Below, in pieces: positions 33,827 to 41,799 of a DNA stretch of 64,000 nt. Numbering within the stretch: the stretch's first letter is position 1; each line of letters opens with the position of its first letter. The stretch comes from JAVWJP01 sp036638975 (GTDB lineage: Bacteria; Bacillota; Clostridia; Oscillospirales; Ruminococcaceae), in the NCBI GenBank assembly GCA_036638975.1, contig JAVWJP010000001.1:186001-250000 (forward strand). Reading direction: 5' to 3'. The notes below the pieces were generated by a model. It saw only the letters and a program-made list of their open reading frames with translations. It searched no databases and was not told the DNA's origin. The translations under genes and the position numbers were made by a program.

Positions 33827-35092
33827 ATGAATATCGAAACACTTTGTCTACACGCAGGTTATACACCAAACAATGGAGAAACGCAGGTATTGCCAATTTA
33901 TCAAAGTACTACTTTTAAATATGCCTCTACAGATGACGTAAGCGCACTTTTTGATATGAAATCTGATGGACATATGTACTCAAGAATTTCAAACCCTACT
34001 GTTGATGCGGTTGAAAAAAAGATAGCGGCGTTGGAGGGCGGCATCGGTGCACTTTGTACTTCATCGGGACAAGCAGCCACGCTTATAGCTATTCTTAATA
34101 TTTTAAGTGCGGGTGACCATTTGGTAAGTGCAGCTACGGTTTACGGGGGTACATTTAATTTATTCGCCGTAACTTTAAAGCGCCTTGGAATAAGCTGTAC
34201 ATTTGTAGACCCTGATGCCACTGAAGATGAGCTTCAAAAAGCATTTTTGCCTAACACCAAAGCAATGTTTGCCGAAACCATAGCAAACCCGTCTATTGCA
34301 GTTTTAGACATAGAAAAAATGGCTCGTGTAGCGCATAAAAATAATGTGCCTTTGCTTTTAGACAATACCTTTGCTACTCCTATACTTTGTAATCCGTTCA
34401 AATTTGGTGCAGACATAATACTGCATTCCACTACAAAGTACATGGACGGTCATGCAGTGCAAGTTGGCGGTGTTATAGTGGACGGTGGCAGCTTTGACTG
34501 GGAAAACGGTAAATACCCTTGTCTTTGCGAGCCTGATGAATCGTATCATGGTGTGCGTTATACACAACGCTTTGGACGGGCTGCTTACATTATGAAGGCT
34601 CGTTTTCAGCTTATGAGAGATTTTGGCGCTTACCCATCTGCGCAAGATGCCTTTCTTCTTAATTTAGGTATTGAAACCTTGCCTGTACGCATGGAGCGCC
34701 ACTGTAAAAATGCAGAATCAGCAGCAGAATTTCTTGCAAAATCAGACAAGCTGGAGTTTGTTAATTATCCTACGCTGGCGGGCAATAAATATAATGCGTT
34801 GGCTGCAAAATATTTACCTAAGGGCAGCTCAGGCGTTATATCGTTCTCGGTAGAAGGCGGGCGTGAACGAGCCGCTAAGTTTATAGATTCATTAAAGCTT
34901 GCCTCTATAGTTGTACACGTTGCCGACATACGCACTTGTGTACTGCACCCCGCAAGCTCTACTCACCGTCAGCTTACAGACGAACAGCTTATAGGTGCAG
35001 GAATAACAGCGGGGCTTATTCGTCTTTCGGTTGGGCTTGAGAATATTGATGATATTATAGATGACTTAAAAGCTGCGTTGGACGCAATATAA
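33827..35092 (+). CDS. metY: O-acetylhomoserine sulfhydrylase (PLP-dependent)
   Basis: This 421-residue Cys/Met metabolism PLP enzyme makes homocysteine from O-acetylhomoserine and sulfide. It shows T-L-C-L-H-A-G, S-R-I-S-N-P-T, the PLP-lysine segment H-S-T-T-K-Y-M-D-G-H and the C-terminal H-P-A-S-S-T-H-R. The long insertion after the PLP lysine (P-C-L-C-E-P-D-E-S-Y-H-G) is typical of MetY rather than cystathionine synthases. GGAGGG precedes the ATG. The sulfite-reductase-like gene lies convergent beyond the terminator and could supply sulfide. Confidence 0.93.
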   Translation: MNIETLCLHAGYTPNNGETQVLPIYQSTTFKYASTDDVSALFDMKSDGHMYSRISNPTVDAVEKKIAALEGGIGALCTSSGQAATLIAILNILSAGDHLVSAATVYGGTFNLFAVTLKRLGISCTFVDPDATEDELQKAFLPNTKAMFAETIANPSIAVLDIEKMARVAHKNNVPLLLDNTFATPILCNPFKFGADIILHSTTKYMDGHAVQVGGVIVDGGSFDWENGKYPCLCEPDESYHGVRYTQRFGRAAYIMKARFQLMRDFGAYPSAQDAFLLNLGIETLPVRMERHCKNAESAAEFLAKSDKLEFVNYPTLAGNKYNALAAKYLPKGSSGVISFSVEGGRERAAKFIDSLKLASIVVHVADIRTCVLHPASSTHRQLTDEQLIGAGITAGLIRLSVGLENIDDIIDDLKAALDAI

Positions 35093-35106
35093 AAATATAT
35101 GAAAAT

Positions 35107-35142
35107 GCCTCATATCGTAGCTTTGATACTGCGATATGAGGC
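35107..35142. terminator. Bidirectional terminator between metY and the reductase gene
   Basis: A 14-bp stem, GCCTCATATCGTAG (35107-35120) with CTGCGATATGAGGC (35129-35142), has one G-U. T-rich sequence follows on the plus side, and the A-rich stretch before it serves the minus side. Confidence 0.85.
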
Positions 35143-35148
35143 GTTTCT

Positions 35149-36087
35149 TTATTCTTTTTCTTTTAATGGTGCGGATAAAATTTCGTCCTTACGCTTAAGA
35201 AGTTCGTCGCCGTAAAGTAAAGCCGCGGCGACAGGTATTCCTATTCTATCAAGGGTTTCACCTAAACGTTTTCCTTTTATCCCTTGGTCGCGGAAGAAAA
35301 GCAGGGTTTTTGTAAGCATTTCATAAACTTCATCTTTTGTAGTAAAAAAGCCTTCAAGTAAAGTGCCCCTCCGTATGTTTTTGCCCCAGCGCCCACCTAT
35401 ATATATTTTCATTCCGTTTTCTCCGTTGGGTATAAGCTTAAAGGGGCAGGCTGTAACGCATCTGCCGCATTGTGTGCAAAGAGTACTATTTATATGTATC
35501 TTACCGTTTTTATCGCGTTGCACAGCGTTAATAGGGCATACTTTTTGCACAGCACAGCTTTTGCAGCCCTTGCAATCAGCTTCGTTGAAGCATGGTCTAA
35601 GAGCACCTACTATGCCAAAATCATTAAGGTCGGGTTTTGTGCAGTTATTTGGACAGCCGCCTACAGCAATTTTAAATTTATGCGGCAACGAGATATCGCT
35701 CCAGCCCTCAAAAAACTTTTTGTGTATCTCCTTTGCCATTTCTTGAGTATCAATTTTGCCAAAAACACAGGTAGTGCCCTTACAAGCAACTACCGGACGT
35801 ATTTTTGCACCGGTTCCTCCGCTTCTAAGTCCTTCGCGGTTAATATATTTTTGTGCTTCTTCGGCTTTTTCGTATGGAATACCGATAAGCTCTATAGTCA
35901 TTCTTGTTGTAAAAGCAAGCTTGCCGTTACCAAATTTTTTGGAGGCCTCACTTAAACATATAAGCTGCTGCGCTGTAAGTACACCATTTTCTGTAATTAC
36001 ACGCATAGAAAAATTATTTGTACCGCGGTTTAAAAGAAACCCCATTCCCTTTAAACGCTTTATTTCTTCGGGGATTATTGAGTTCAT
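35149..36087 (-). CDS. Siroheme/[4Fe-4S] nitrite-sulfite reductase-like protein with ferredoxin insert (AsrC-like)
   Basis: The 312-residue order is as follows. A NIR/SIR half-domain (about 1-80) comes first. The siroheme-cluster Cys set follows, A-C-K-G-T-T-C and G-G-C-P-N-N-C-T-K-P. Then come two [4Fe-4S] ferredoxin motifs, C-K-G-C-K-S-C-A-V-Q-K-V-C-P and C-T-Q-C-G-R-C-V-T-A-C-P, and a C-terminal tail. This resembles anaerobic sulfite reductase subunit C. AsrA and AsrB are not adjacent, so electrons may come directly from ferredoxin. Its neighbour metY uses sulfide, which favours a sulfite or related sulfur substrate; nitrite is the alternative. It may be co-transcribed with the upstream EEP gene, whose stop is three bases from its start. 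Confidence 0.8.
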   Translation of the reverse strand: MNSIIPEEIKRLKGMGFLLNRGTNNFSMRVITENGVLTAQQLICLSEASKKFGNGKLAFTTRMTIELIGIPYEKAEEAQKYINREGLRSGGTGAKIRPVVACKGTTCVFGKIDTQEMAKEIHKKFFEGWSDISLPHKFKIAVGGCPNNCTKPDLNDFGIVGALRPCFNEADCKGCKSCAVQKVCPINAVQRDKNGKIHINSTLCTQCGRCVTACPFKLIPNGENGMKIYIGGRWGKNIRRGTLLEGFFTTKDEVYEMLTKTLLFFRDQGIKGKRLGETLDRIGIPVAAALLYGDELLKRKDEILSAPLKEKE

Positions 36088-36090
36088 AAT

Positions 36091-36930
36091 TTAATTTTGC
36101 TCCTTATTTTTTAATTTTAATACGGTGACAAGAGGGAAGTGGTCTGACGGAAAACGTCCATTAAAGCTGGAACAATCAACATAGGTGTTAAGTACTTTAA
36201 ACTCGTCAGAAACAAAAATGTAGTCTATAGGTGCGCGGTCTATAAGCCATGTTAAAAAGCCTCTGTTTTTAAAACCGTGATGAGTTTTTTTAATATCGCC
36301 TTGTTTGTCTGCGGAATAGACATTTATTAGCTTAATATTTTTATAAGGATGAAGATTTTTACTTAATATTTGTATTGGTCTGCTGTTTGGACGTGCGTTC
36401 ATGTCACCCATGAGTATATTAGGCATTGGCTTTTCTTCATTGAGCTCGCTCATCATACGAAGTATTATATTTACGCCAAGCACGCGTGCCATACCACAAA
36501 TATGGTCAAAATGTGTGTTAAAAACTCTGATGTAAGTACCAAGTGCTTTAACATAAACCTCAGCAACTGTGCATATGCGCGGGAAGAAAGCATAGTAAGC
36601 TCTGCTGACTTCTTCGTTGTTCTTAGAAAGCCAAAAGGTTTTATAGCTTTCAGCATCTACTTCATCTTTGTTTACTATAATATCGGAATGTTCATCTCCG
36701 CTTCCTTTTGTTCCATTATACCTGCCTTCGCCCAAAATTTTGTAATTTTTTAATAATAGCTGCACGTCCTCGCGCATTTTTGGAAGCAGCTCTTGTACGC
36801 CGATAATAACAGAGCCGGAGTCTTTTATAAGCTGCATGGCATACTCCTTGCGAAAATCCCAGCCGTTTTTTTTATCATGTTTAAAATCTGCACGCAAATT
36901 AAAGGACATCACTTTTAAGCAATCAGTCAA
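36091..36930 (-). CDS. Endonuclease/exonuclease/phosphatase (EEP) superfamily protein
   Basis: The EEP fold signatures are all present: M-S-F-N-L-R at the start, Q-E-L-L metal ligand, N-T-H-F-D-H, G-D-M-N-A-R-P, I-D-Y-I-F-V-S and S-D-H-F-P-L-V at the end. The TTG at 36930, nine bases after AGAGGTG, is preferred to the GTG at 36942 that overlaps the ribosome site. The product is about 279 residues, without signal peptide. Such proteins include DNA-repair nucleases, sphingomyelinase-like and nucleotide phosphatases; the substrate cannot be told here. Confidence 0.85.
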   Translation of the reverse strand: MTDCLKVMSFNLRADFKHDKKNGWDFRKEYAMQLIKDSGSVIIGVQELLPKMREDVQLLLKNYKILGEGRYNGTKGSGDEHSDIIVNKDEVDAESYKTFWLSKNNEEVSRAYYAFFPRICTVAEVYVKALGTYIRVFNTHFDHICGMARVLGVNIILRMMSELNEEKPMPNILMGDMNARPNSRPIQILSKNLHPYKNIKLINVYSADKQGDIKKTHHGFKNRGFLTWLIDRAPIDYIFVSDEFKVLNTYVDCSSFNGRFPSDHFPLVTVLKLKNKEQN

Positions 36931-37210
36931 CCGGTTTTTCACCTCTGTTTTAGCAAATTATTATCCTGTACATCGTAACATAGCAAGGTTTGCTTGTAAA
37001 GACAGAATAATGCTTACTTTAAATATTTTTGTTCACAATAAGCCCTGCAATATTAACTTACAGTAAACATTTAGATTTAATTATAGAAACATGAGCAAAA
37101 TTGTGCTACAATAACACAGTGTCATCACATTTTATATTAGCATATGATAATTAATGTGCTGTTTTTTATGTGTATATAATAAATAGATAGTAAATAAAGG
37201 TGGTATTTCA
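36931..37210. other. Divergent intergenic region with promoter-like and terminator-like elements
   Basis: No gene is seen in these 280 bases. Toward the plus gene there are an extended -10 (TGCTACAAT, ending 37112) and a hairpin, AGCATAT-N8-ATGTGCT plus GT6 (37139-37167), that resembles a weak terminator. A perfect TATAAT (37175-37180) lies 31 bases before the start codon. A short transcript ending at the hairpin, or leader control of the downstream gene, is possible. Confidence 0.4.
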
Positions 37211-38860
37211 TTGAAAAAAGTTAAACTGATAGTTTTTTCTGCAATGACATTATTCGTTTTCGGCTATATATTTTTTGAATCTCCAAACTTAAACCCGCTT
37301 TATGCAGAGGGCGCAATTTTTTATTGTATGCTAATCACTGCATATATACTGGTGTGGGCGCTGCTTAAATTCGGTACATTTACGCTTCAAAATATCACTA
37401 ACGCAAACCGCTCATTTAATTATGTACCCAGCCAAAAATTCCCTAAATGGGTTAAGATTTTACTAGCCGCTCCGTGGGTGTTTTTTTTCGTAATGGTAAT
37501 AATATCATCGGTTATAATAAACTGGCCTGCTTACCGCGACCAGCTTGGACAAGCCGAAATAACAGAGTTTTCATCTGACGTACAGCCTGTAGATATAAAC
37601 CAAGTGCCAATAGTTGACCGCGACCTTGCAATAAAGCTTGCTGATAAAAAGCTTGGAGAAAAACAATCTCTCGGCAGCCAGGTAATACTTGGAGAGCCAA
37701 CAATTCAGCGTGTAAACGGCGAGCTGTTATGGGCTGTACCGCTTCATCATTCGGGGCTGTTCAAATGGCTTACGAACCTTAAAGGCACGCCCGGTTACAT
37801 TACAGTTTCTGCCACAAATGTTAAAAATGTAGAATATGTAGATGGAAAATATGTAAAATATCAAACCAATTCGTACCTTATGCACGATGTAAAACGTAAG
37901 GTGCGTATGAGCGGAGAGCTGTTTACAGGTCTTACCGATTATTCTTTTGAGCTTGATGACAATGGAGAGCCATACTGGGTAATTTCGACTTATCGCAATC
38001 TGCGTGGTTTTAACTTACCGGAAGCAACAGGTGCGGTAGTTCTAAATGCTACAACAGGTGAAATGGTAAAATATAAGCTTTCTGATTTACCTGAATGGGT
38101 AGACCGTATTCAGCCCGAAAATTTTATAATAAGACAAATAGATAATCAAGGACAGTATGTTCACGGAATATTCAATTTCTCCGATAAAGATAAATATCGT
38201 TCTTCGGAAGGGCATATGATAGTATACAATAATGACCGTTGTTACCTGTTTACAGGGCTTACCAGTGTTGGGCAGGATTCCAGCACTATAGGCTACGTAA
38301 TGGTTGATATGAAGGACAAAACAACACGCCGCTATGTTATGAACGGTGCCACAGAAAACGCCGCGCAAAGCAGTGCACAGGGCAAGGTACAGCACTTGGG
38401 CTATGTCGCGTCCTTCCCGCTTATTTTAAATATAGGCTCTGAGCCGACTTATTTTATGACGCTTAAAGATAAAGAAGGGCTTATAAAACAGTATGCAATG
38501 GTTTCTGTAACCGATTATTCTGTAGTTGGTACAGGTGAAACAATTGCTTCCGCCATAAGGGATTATGAGCAAGGTATGAAAAATGTTGGAATGTCGCCAA
38601 ATATTGGTCAGACAGAAGGCATTAACACAAAAGTTAGCGGTACAGTAAAACGCATTGCGTCTGAGTTTGACGGACAAAGTACTATTTACAAGATATTGCT
38701 TGAGGAAAACCAAAAACAAATATTTATAGCAGATGCAGGGCTGAGTGTAGAGCTTGCACTCACCGAAGTCGGAGATAAAGTTACTATAGAATATTTTGGC
38801 GAAGAGACAGGAATACAAAATGCTTCCAGCTACGATAACGAATCATTTTCTCAGAAATAA
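37211..38860 (+). CDS. Large membrane protein of unknown function
   Basis: The start is TTG 37211 after AAAGGTGG. The 549-residue product has three hydrophobic segments near the N-terminus (about 5-25, 33-55 and 83-105). A large region of about 430 residues, presumably outside the membrane, follows. It is rich in beta-strand patterns, with two stretches resembling PepSY-like repeats (D-R-D-L-A-I-K-L-A-D-K-K-L-G, and A-V-V-L-N-A-T-T-G-E-M-V-K-Y). An OB-like end (T-K-V-S-G-T-V-K-R-I-A onward) closes it. I do not recognise the family with confidence. It is a single gene closed by a terminator. Confidence 0.75.
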   Translation: MKKVKLIVFSAMTLFVFGYIFFESPNLNPLYAEGAIFYCMLITAYILVWALLKFGTFTLQNITNANRSFNYVPSQKFPKWVKILLAAPWVFFFVMVIISSVIINWPAYRDQLGQAEITEFSSDVQPVDINQVPIVDRDLAIKLADKKLGEKQSLGSQVILGEPTIQRVNGELLWAVPLHHSGLFKWLTNLKGTPGYITVSATNVKNVEYVDGKYVKYQTNSYLMHDVKRKVRMSGELFTGLTDYSFELDDNGEPYWVISTYRNLRGFNLPEATGAVVLNATTGEMVKYKLSDLPEWVDRIQPENFIIRQIDNQGQYVHGIFNFSDKDKYRSSEGHMIVYNNDRCYLFTGLTSVGQDSSTIGYVMVDMKDKTTRRYVMNGATENAAQSSAQGKVQHLGYVASFPLILNIGSEPTYFMTLKDKEGLIKQYAMVSVTDYSVVGTGETIASAIRDYEQGMKNVGMSPNIGQTEGINTKVSGTVKRIASEFDGQSTIYKILLEENQKQIFIADAGLSVELALTEVGDKVTIEYFGEETGIQNASSYDNESFSQK

Positions 38861-38885
38861 TTAAGTACAATAGACAAAAAGTTAT

Positions 38886-38918
38886 AAAAAACGTTACAAT
38901 TTATGTAGCGTTTTTTAT
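38886..38918 (+). terminator. Rho-independent terminator
   Basis: AAAAAACGTTAC (38886-38897) pairs with GTAGCGTTTTTT (38905-38916), with one G-U, followed by A/T-rich sequence. It ends the transcript of the preceding membrane-protein gene. Confidence 0.85.
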
Positions 38919-38978
38919 TTTTATATGATATAATGGCGTTAGGATGAGTTTATATTAAATGATAGGACATAATATATT

Positions 38979-39377
38979 ATGAACCATGACGAAAATGACG
39001 AAAACGATTTTTTCTCGGTTAATGCTCTGCTTATAATAACGGTTGCACTATCAATATTACTTGTTGGCTATAATGCTTTTGGTATTCCCACATATGATGA
39101 TATTTCGGTAAGACCTATGATATATGACACGTACGAAGAACCAGGAAAAGAGGAAGCAATAACCCAAGAAACAGATGATGAAAGTATAGTTTTAGATATA
39201 AATTTTGCAACCGCTGAAGAGCTTGAAACCGTACCGGGAATAGGCCCTGTTATGGCTGATAATATAATAAAATACCGCGATGCTATCGGAGTTATAGTTT
39301 CGCTAGAAGAATTGCTTGAAATAAGAGGCATAGGGGAGAGCACTCTTGAAAAAATTTCTCAGTATCTAGTAGTTTAG
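38979..39377 (+). CDS. ComEA-like membrane-anchored helix-hairpin-helix protein
   Basis: This 132-residue protein has one N-terminal membrane segment (about 13-33), an acidic linker, and a double helix-hairpin-helix domain at the end. The HhH hairpins are V-P-G-I-G-P-V-M-A and I-R-G-I-G-E-S-T-L, with I-N-F-A-T-A-E-E-L before them. This is the layout of the DNA receptor ComEA in competence, shorter than Bacillus ComEA. No comEB or comEC is adjacent, so a role in DNA uptake is inferred from the family only. The CAP-domain gene follows after 36 bases behind GGAGG. Confidence 0.85.
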   Translation: MNHDENDENDFFSVNALLIITVALSILLVGYNAFGIPTYDDISVRPMIYDTYEEPGKEEAITQETDDESIVLDINFATAEELETVPGIGPVMADNIIKYRDAIGVIVSLEELLEIRGIGESTLEKISQYLVV

Positions 39378-39413
39378 AATTATTATTAAAATAAAATAAG
39401 GAGGTATTGCTAA

Positions 39414-39974
39414 ATGAGAAAGCTTACGGCACTTGTAATGGCAATTTGCTTAATACTTGCACTTAATGTGCAGGCAGCGGCAGAAGAAACAAAAGCTTTA
39501 ACGCCCACCTGCATACCTACAGAAGCTGTTGAGGACAGTGACTTTTTAGTAGAAGTGGAACAGGGGATAATTGAAGCTATCAATGTGGAACGCGAATCGC
39601 TTGGGCTTGGCACTTTAAAATATAGCGAAAAACTGCGTTCTGCGGCCCGTATACGCAGTAAAGAGCTGTGTACCAGCGGGGTTTGGGCGCACACCCGTGC
39701 AAATGGCGACCCATGGCAAACTGTTTTAAGCAAAGATATATTGGTTAAATATAAATCTGCCGGTGAAAATCTTGCGAATATAATGTATAATGACCCCAAT
39801 CTCAGTTATCATTCAGACCCAAACTGGTGGTTTAATGAGTGGAAAAGCAGCGAGGAGCATTATACCAATATAATTCGTGAAGAGTTTACACATATAGGGG
39901 TAGGAGTCTATTATATTATAGATGATGCCGGTATGAAAACAGCTTACGCAACTACTACTTTTGCAAAGCTTTAG
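39414..39974 (+). CDS. Secreted CAP/SCP-domain protein
   Basis: The protein has a signal peptide (residues 1 to about 22, ending A-A-A-E). A CAP domain of the clostridial YkwD type follows: A-I-N-V-E-R-E-S-L-G, L-K-Y-S-E-K-L-R-S-A-A, W-A-H-T-R, A-G-E-N-L-A and H-Y-T-N-I-I. The conserved His and Glu residues of the cavity are present. The function of bacterial CAP proteins is poorly known; surface or sporulation roles are reported for relatives. The 186-residue length is standard. Confidence 0.88.
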   Translation: MRKLTALVMAICLILALNVQAAAEETKALTPTCIPTEAVEDSDFLVEVEQGIIEAINVERESLGLGTLKYSEKLRSAARIRSKELCTSGVWAHTRANGDPWQTVLSKDILVKYKSAGENLANIMYNDPNLSYHSDPNWWFNEWKSSEEHYTNIIREEFTHIGVGVYYIIDDAGMKTAYATTTFAKL

Positions 39975-39992
39975 TATTTTAGTCGAATTTTT

Positions 39993-40024
39993 AAGCGGAC
40001 TGCTTTTTTGTAGGCAGTCCGCTT
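39993..40024 (+). terminator. Terminator-like hairpin after the CAP gene
   Basis: An 11-bp perfect stem, AAGCGGACTGC (39993-40003) with GCAGTCCGCTT (40014-40024), is followed by moderately T-rich sequence. It lies just before the stop codon of the convergent small gene. Confidence 0.75.
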
Positions 40025-40029
40025 CTTGG

Positions 40030-40230
40030 TTATTTCTTATTTATTTCGCTGAATTTTTTTATTTCCTTTACATTTTCATCATTTGCAATAGGAATATTTG
40101 CGACTGTATTTAAAACATCATGCTGTATGCCCGCATAAAACTTATAATCACTTACTACGTCTTTTTTAGGGTCTATCTTTGCATTATTACCATGAAGTTC
40201 GGTTATATCGCTTTTTTCAAACTTTTTCAT
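40030..40230 (-). CDS. Small hydrophilic protein of unknown function (66 residues)
   Basis: ATG 40230 is preceded by AGAGGAG at a good distance. A candidate minus-strand promoter, TCGACA (40320-40315), 16 bases, TATTAT (40298-40293), lies upstream. The product is a charged, soluble small protein beginning M-K-K-F-E-K-S-D, with no Cys, signal peptide or recognised domain. The ribosome site and promoter support a real gene; its function is unknown. Confidence 0.55.
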   Translation of the reverse strand: MKKFEKSDITELHGNNAKIDPKKDVVSDYKFYAGIQHDVLNTVANIPIANDENVKEIKKFSEINKK

Positions 40231-40346
40231 AAAAAAACTCCTCTAAAAATTTAATATGTTTATCTAAACTATATTTTGTGTATTAATAAGACATAATATA
40301 CTGTGTATAAAAACTGTCGAAACTTTCCAAAAAGGCAAAAACAGCA

Positions 40347-40375
40347 TTGACAATCTAAAGAGTATATAGTATAAT
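40347..40375 (+). promoter_or_regulatory. Consensus promoter of the tRNA cluster
   Basis: TTGACA (40347-40352), 17 bases, TATAAT (40370-40375), a perfect consensus match 34 bases before the first tRNA. Confidence 0.92.
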
Positions 40376-40409
40376 AAATCTCGTCGCTGTAATACGCGCA
40401 CTGTGGTGT

Positions 40410-40485
40410 GGGAGCATAGCTCAGCTGGGAGAGCATCTGCCTTACAAGCAGAGGGTCACAGGTTCGAGCCCTGTTGTTCCCACCA
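40410..40485 (+). tRNA. tRNA-Val (anticodon TAC)
   Basis: A full cloverleaf: acceptor GGGAGCA with TGTTCCC, anticodon loop CTTACAA giving TAC, T-loop GGTTCGAGCC, encoded CCA. First of four tRNA genes. Confidence 0.96.
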
Positions 40486-40491
40486 CATTTT

Positions 40492-40568
40492 GGCCTGGTA
40501 GTTCAGCTGGTTAGAACGCTAGCCTGTCACGCTAGAGGTCGTGGGTTCGATCCCCATCCAGGTCGCCA
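40492..40568 (+). tRNA. tRNA-Asp (anticodon GTC)
   Basis: Acceptor GGCCTGG with CCAGGTC, discriminator G, anticodon GTC in CTGTCAC, encoded CCA, 77 bases. Its 3' end is partly duplicated downstream (see the repeat at 40560-40624). Confidence 0.96.
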
Positions 40569-40624
40569 TTAAAAAATACTATGCAACCTCATTTAGGTCG
40601 CCATTAAAAATACTATGCAGCCTC
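40560..40624 (+). repeat. Near-exact direct repeat containing the tRNA-Asp 3' end
   Basis: Copy 1 (40560-40590) begins with the last nine bases of the tRNA (AGGTCGCCA) and runs 22 bases beyond. Copy 2 (40595-40624) repeats it with one A missing and one A-to-G change. The gap is four bases. It may be a scar of integration at the tRNA or of replication slippage. Confidence 0.8.
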
Positions 40625-40675
40625 GGTTCTCATGTTTTCTTGTTCCATTGTGGGGTAGCGCCCCGCTTTTCCCAT

Positions 40676-40751
<76 letters not shown>

Positions 40752-40754
40752 TTT

Positions 40755-40830
40755 GCGGGTTTAGCTCATTTGGTAGAGCGCCACCTTGCCAAGGTGGAGG
40801 TAGCGAGTTCGAACCTCGTAACCCGCTCCA
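40755..40830 (+). tRNA. tRNA-Gly (anticodon GCC)
   Basis: Acceptor GCGGGTT with AACCCGC, discriminator T, encoded CCA, anticodon loop TTGCCAA giving GCC. Last gene of the cluster. Confidence 0.96.
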
Positions 40831-40870
40831 AAAAGGTGCTGTGGCTAAACGGCTCTTTGAGAAAAATACA

Positions 40871-40922
40871 TAAAGCCCCCTCAAATTTGCCTGTTAAAGG
40901 TCTGTTGGAGGGAGTTTTTATT
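40871..40922 (+). terminator. Probable terminator of the tRNA operon
   Basis: AAGCCCCCTCAA (about 40873) and TTGGAGGGAGTTTT (about 40905) form an imperfect GC-rich stem followed by a T-rich run, 40 bases after tRNA-Gly. The pairing has mismatches, so confidence is moderate. Confidence 0.55.
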
Positions 40923-41019
40923 TTTTATAAGTTGCTTTTTTAGAGAACATTTGTTTTTAGATATTAATAAGCATAATTATAACATTTTACAGCATAGCCT
41001 TTTAACAGGGTGATGCAAT

Positions 41020-41751
41020 ATGAATACAATACAAAAAAAGTTCTTTTTGACAGCCGTTGTATTATCGTTTTTAGGGCTTGCAGCGGCTATGTGCATAATG
41101 TTTAGAATTAACCGTACAAAGCCCGTGCTGGCAGGCGTACAGGTGCTACCAAGCTTTGTTATAGATGCAGGGCATGGAGGAATGGACGGCGGTGCTGTAG
41201 GAATACATAATGAACTTGAAAAGGACATAAACCTTGCAGTAGCCGTAACGCTTAATGATATGTTAAAAGCCGGCGGTTATTCTACTGTGATGGTTCGCAG
41301 TGACGATATTTCTGTACATGACCCTGTATATACCTCGGCACGGCAGCAAAAAATTTCTGACATAAAAAACAGACTTAAGCTTGCAGAAGAAACGCCGAAT
41401 GCTGTTTTTGTAAGTATACATCAAAACCTTTTTAGACAGCAAAGCTGTAACGGTGCTCAAATTTTTTACAGCAAAAATAACCCTCAAAGTGCAGCTTTGG
41501 CAGAGGCGCTGCGCCTACAGTTTAAAACAATACTTATGCCGCAAAACGAGAGAGCAATAAAACAGGCACAAAAAAATCTTTACATTTTATATCATGCCAC
41601 TTGCCCCGCAGTGCTTGTAGAGTGCGGCTTTTTGTCAAACCCAAAAGAATCAATATTGCTTTCAGATGAAGAATATCAGCATAAAGTAGCATTTACAATT
41701 TTTATAGGTCTTATAAGTTATTTGCAAGACTATAATTTATTATATGATTGA
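41020..41751 (+). CDS. cwlD: CwlD-type N-acetylmuramoyl-L-alanine amidase
   Basis: This 243-residue protein has an N-terminal membrane or signal segment (about 8-28) and an Amidase_3 domain. Its zinc and catalytic residues are in I-D-A-G-H-G-G-M-D-G-G, N-E-L-E-K-D-I-N, V-S-I-H-Q-N and V-E-C-G-F-L-S-N. Size and layout match CwlD, which makes muramic-delta-lactam in the spore cortex with PdaA. That agrees with the SpoIVF pair in this window. A vegetative amidase is the alternative. radA follows after 48 bases. Confidence 0.85.
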   Translation: MNTIQKKFFLTAVVLSFLGLAAAMCIMFRINRTKPVLAGVQVLPSFVIDAGHGGMDGGAVGIHNELEKDINLAVAVTLNDMLKAGGYSTVMVRSDDISVHDPVYTSARQQKISDIKNRLKLAEETPNAVFVSIHQNLFRQQSCNGAQIFYSKNNPQSAALAEALRLQFKTILMPQNERAIKQAQKNLYILYHATCPAVLVECGFLSNPKESILLSDEEYQHKVAFTIFIGLISYLQDYNLLYD

Positions 41752-41799
41752 CGGTAAATAATAAATATGTGGACATAGATAACAGAACGGAGCATGAAA

